Part shown: positions 27,326 to 27,385 of the stretch, piece after piece
How the letters are laid out: each line of letters starts with the position of its first letter
Position numbering within the stretch: position 1 is the first letter of the stretch
Source: Evernia prunastri
Lineage: Eukaryota; Ascomycota; Lecanoromycetes; Lecanorales; Parmeliaceae
Assembly (NCBI GenBank): GCA_003184365.1
Contig: NKYR01000227.1
Location: forward strand, 1,944 to 29,328
Length of the DNA: 27,385 bases
Reading direction: 5' to 3'
Notes under the pieces: generated by a model
Told to the model about the DNA's origin: nothing
The model's database searches: none
What the model saw: the letters and a program-made list of their open reading frames with translations, nothing else
Made by a program: the position numbers and the translations under genes

Positions 27326-27385
27326 TGTCAGAACCGTGCCCAGAGTCAAGTCTAATGGGGGTAAATTGAATAAGACAACTAGATA
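27326..27385 (-). mobile_element. Second LTR copy, minus orientation, cut by window edge
   Basis: These 60 bases are the exact reverse complement of 27115-27174, so a second LTR of the same family begins here, reading left, and runs off the window. Its inner flank gaaag is the reverse complement of ctttc, which precedes the first LTR. Confidence 0.8.

Overview
The window looks like a filamentous ascomycete (Pezizomycotina) chromosome segment. Genes are split by 50-115 bp introns with GT..AG ends. Several gene families are fungal: a HET-NACHT-ankyrin protein, a penicillopepsin-type protease, an Ypi1-type PP1 inhibitor and an A-T-TE NRPS-like enzyme. Gene-bearing sequence alternates with very AT-rich, TA-rich blocks that look like repeat-induced point mutation (RIP) relics. 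The species cannot be named from what I see.

Layout. 1-708: minus-strand start of a probable LTR retrotransposon (Gag-like reading frame running off the window edge, with a 151-bp candidate LTR). 1029-1528: two minisatellite-like direct duplications. 2460-6998: a large HET-NACHT-ankyrin NLR gene (minus) with ten near-identical 33-residue repeats, bracketed by a short direct repeat. 7314-9024: a five-exon chromodomain/AT-hook gene (minus) assembled here from five reading frames. 10505-12880: an AT-rich block interrupted by an unmutated, 1.2-kb, protein-less LTR element whose primer-binding site matches the anticodon arm of initiator tRNA-Met.

13003-13914: F-box-like (2EXR-type) protein with an embedded C2H2 finger; its stop codon lies in a 50-bp duplicated hairpin repeat. 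14712-15335: PP1 inhibitor Ypi1 (two exons, plus). 16304-17601: secreted aspartic endopeptidase (three exons, minus). 19752-20561: unrecognised protein (minus). 20777-22397: Tc1/mariner element, its transposase split by an N-flanked 139-bp duplicate that is almost certainly an assembly error. 22756-23133: DUF3072 protein (plus). 23616-25034: C-terminal remnant (end of A domain, T, TE) of an NRPS-like synthetase, flanked by 31-bp direct repeats. 25060-27385: a second AT-rich block ending in two identical LTR ends in opposite orientation.

The genes do not form one pathway. The window reads as housekeeping or secreted-enzyme genes with transposon-rich accessory DNA between them. The accessory DNA carries the two genes of most biological interest: the NLR and the broken secondary-metabolism gene. 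I see no tRNA, rRNA or CRISPR array.
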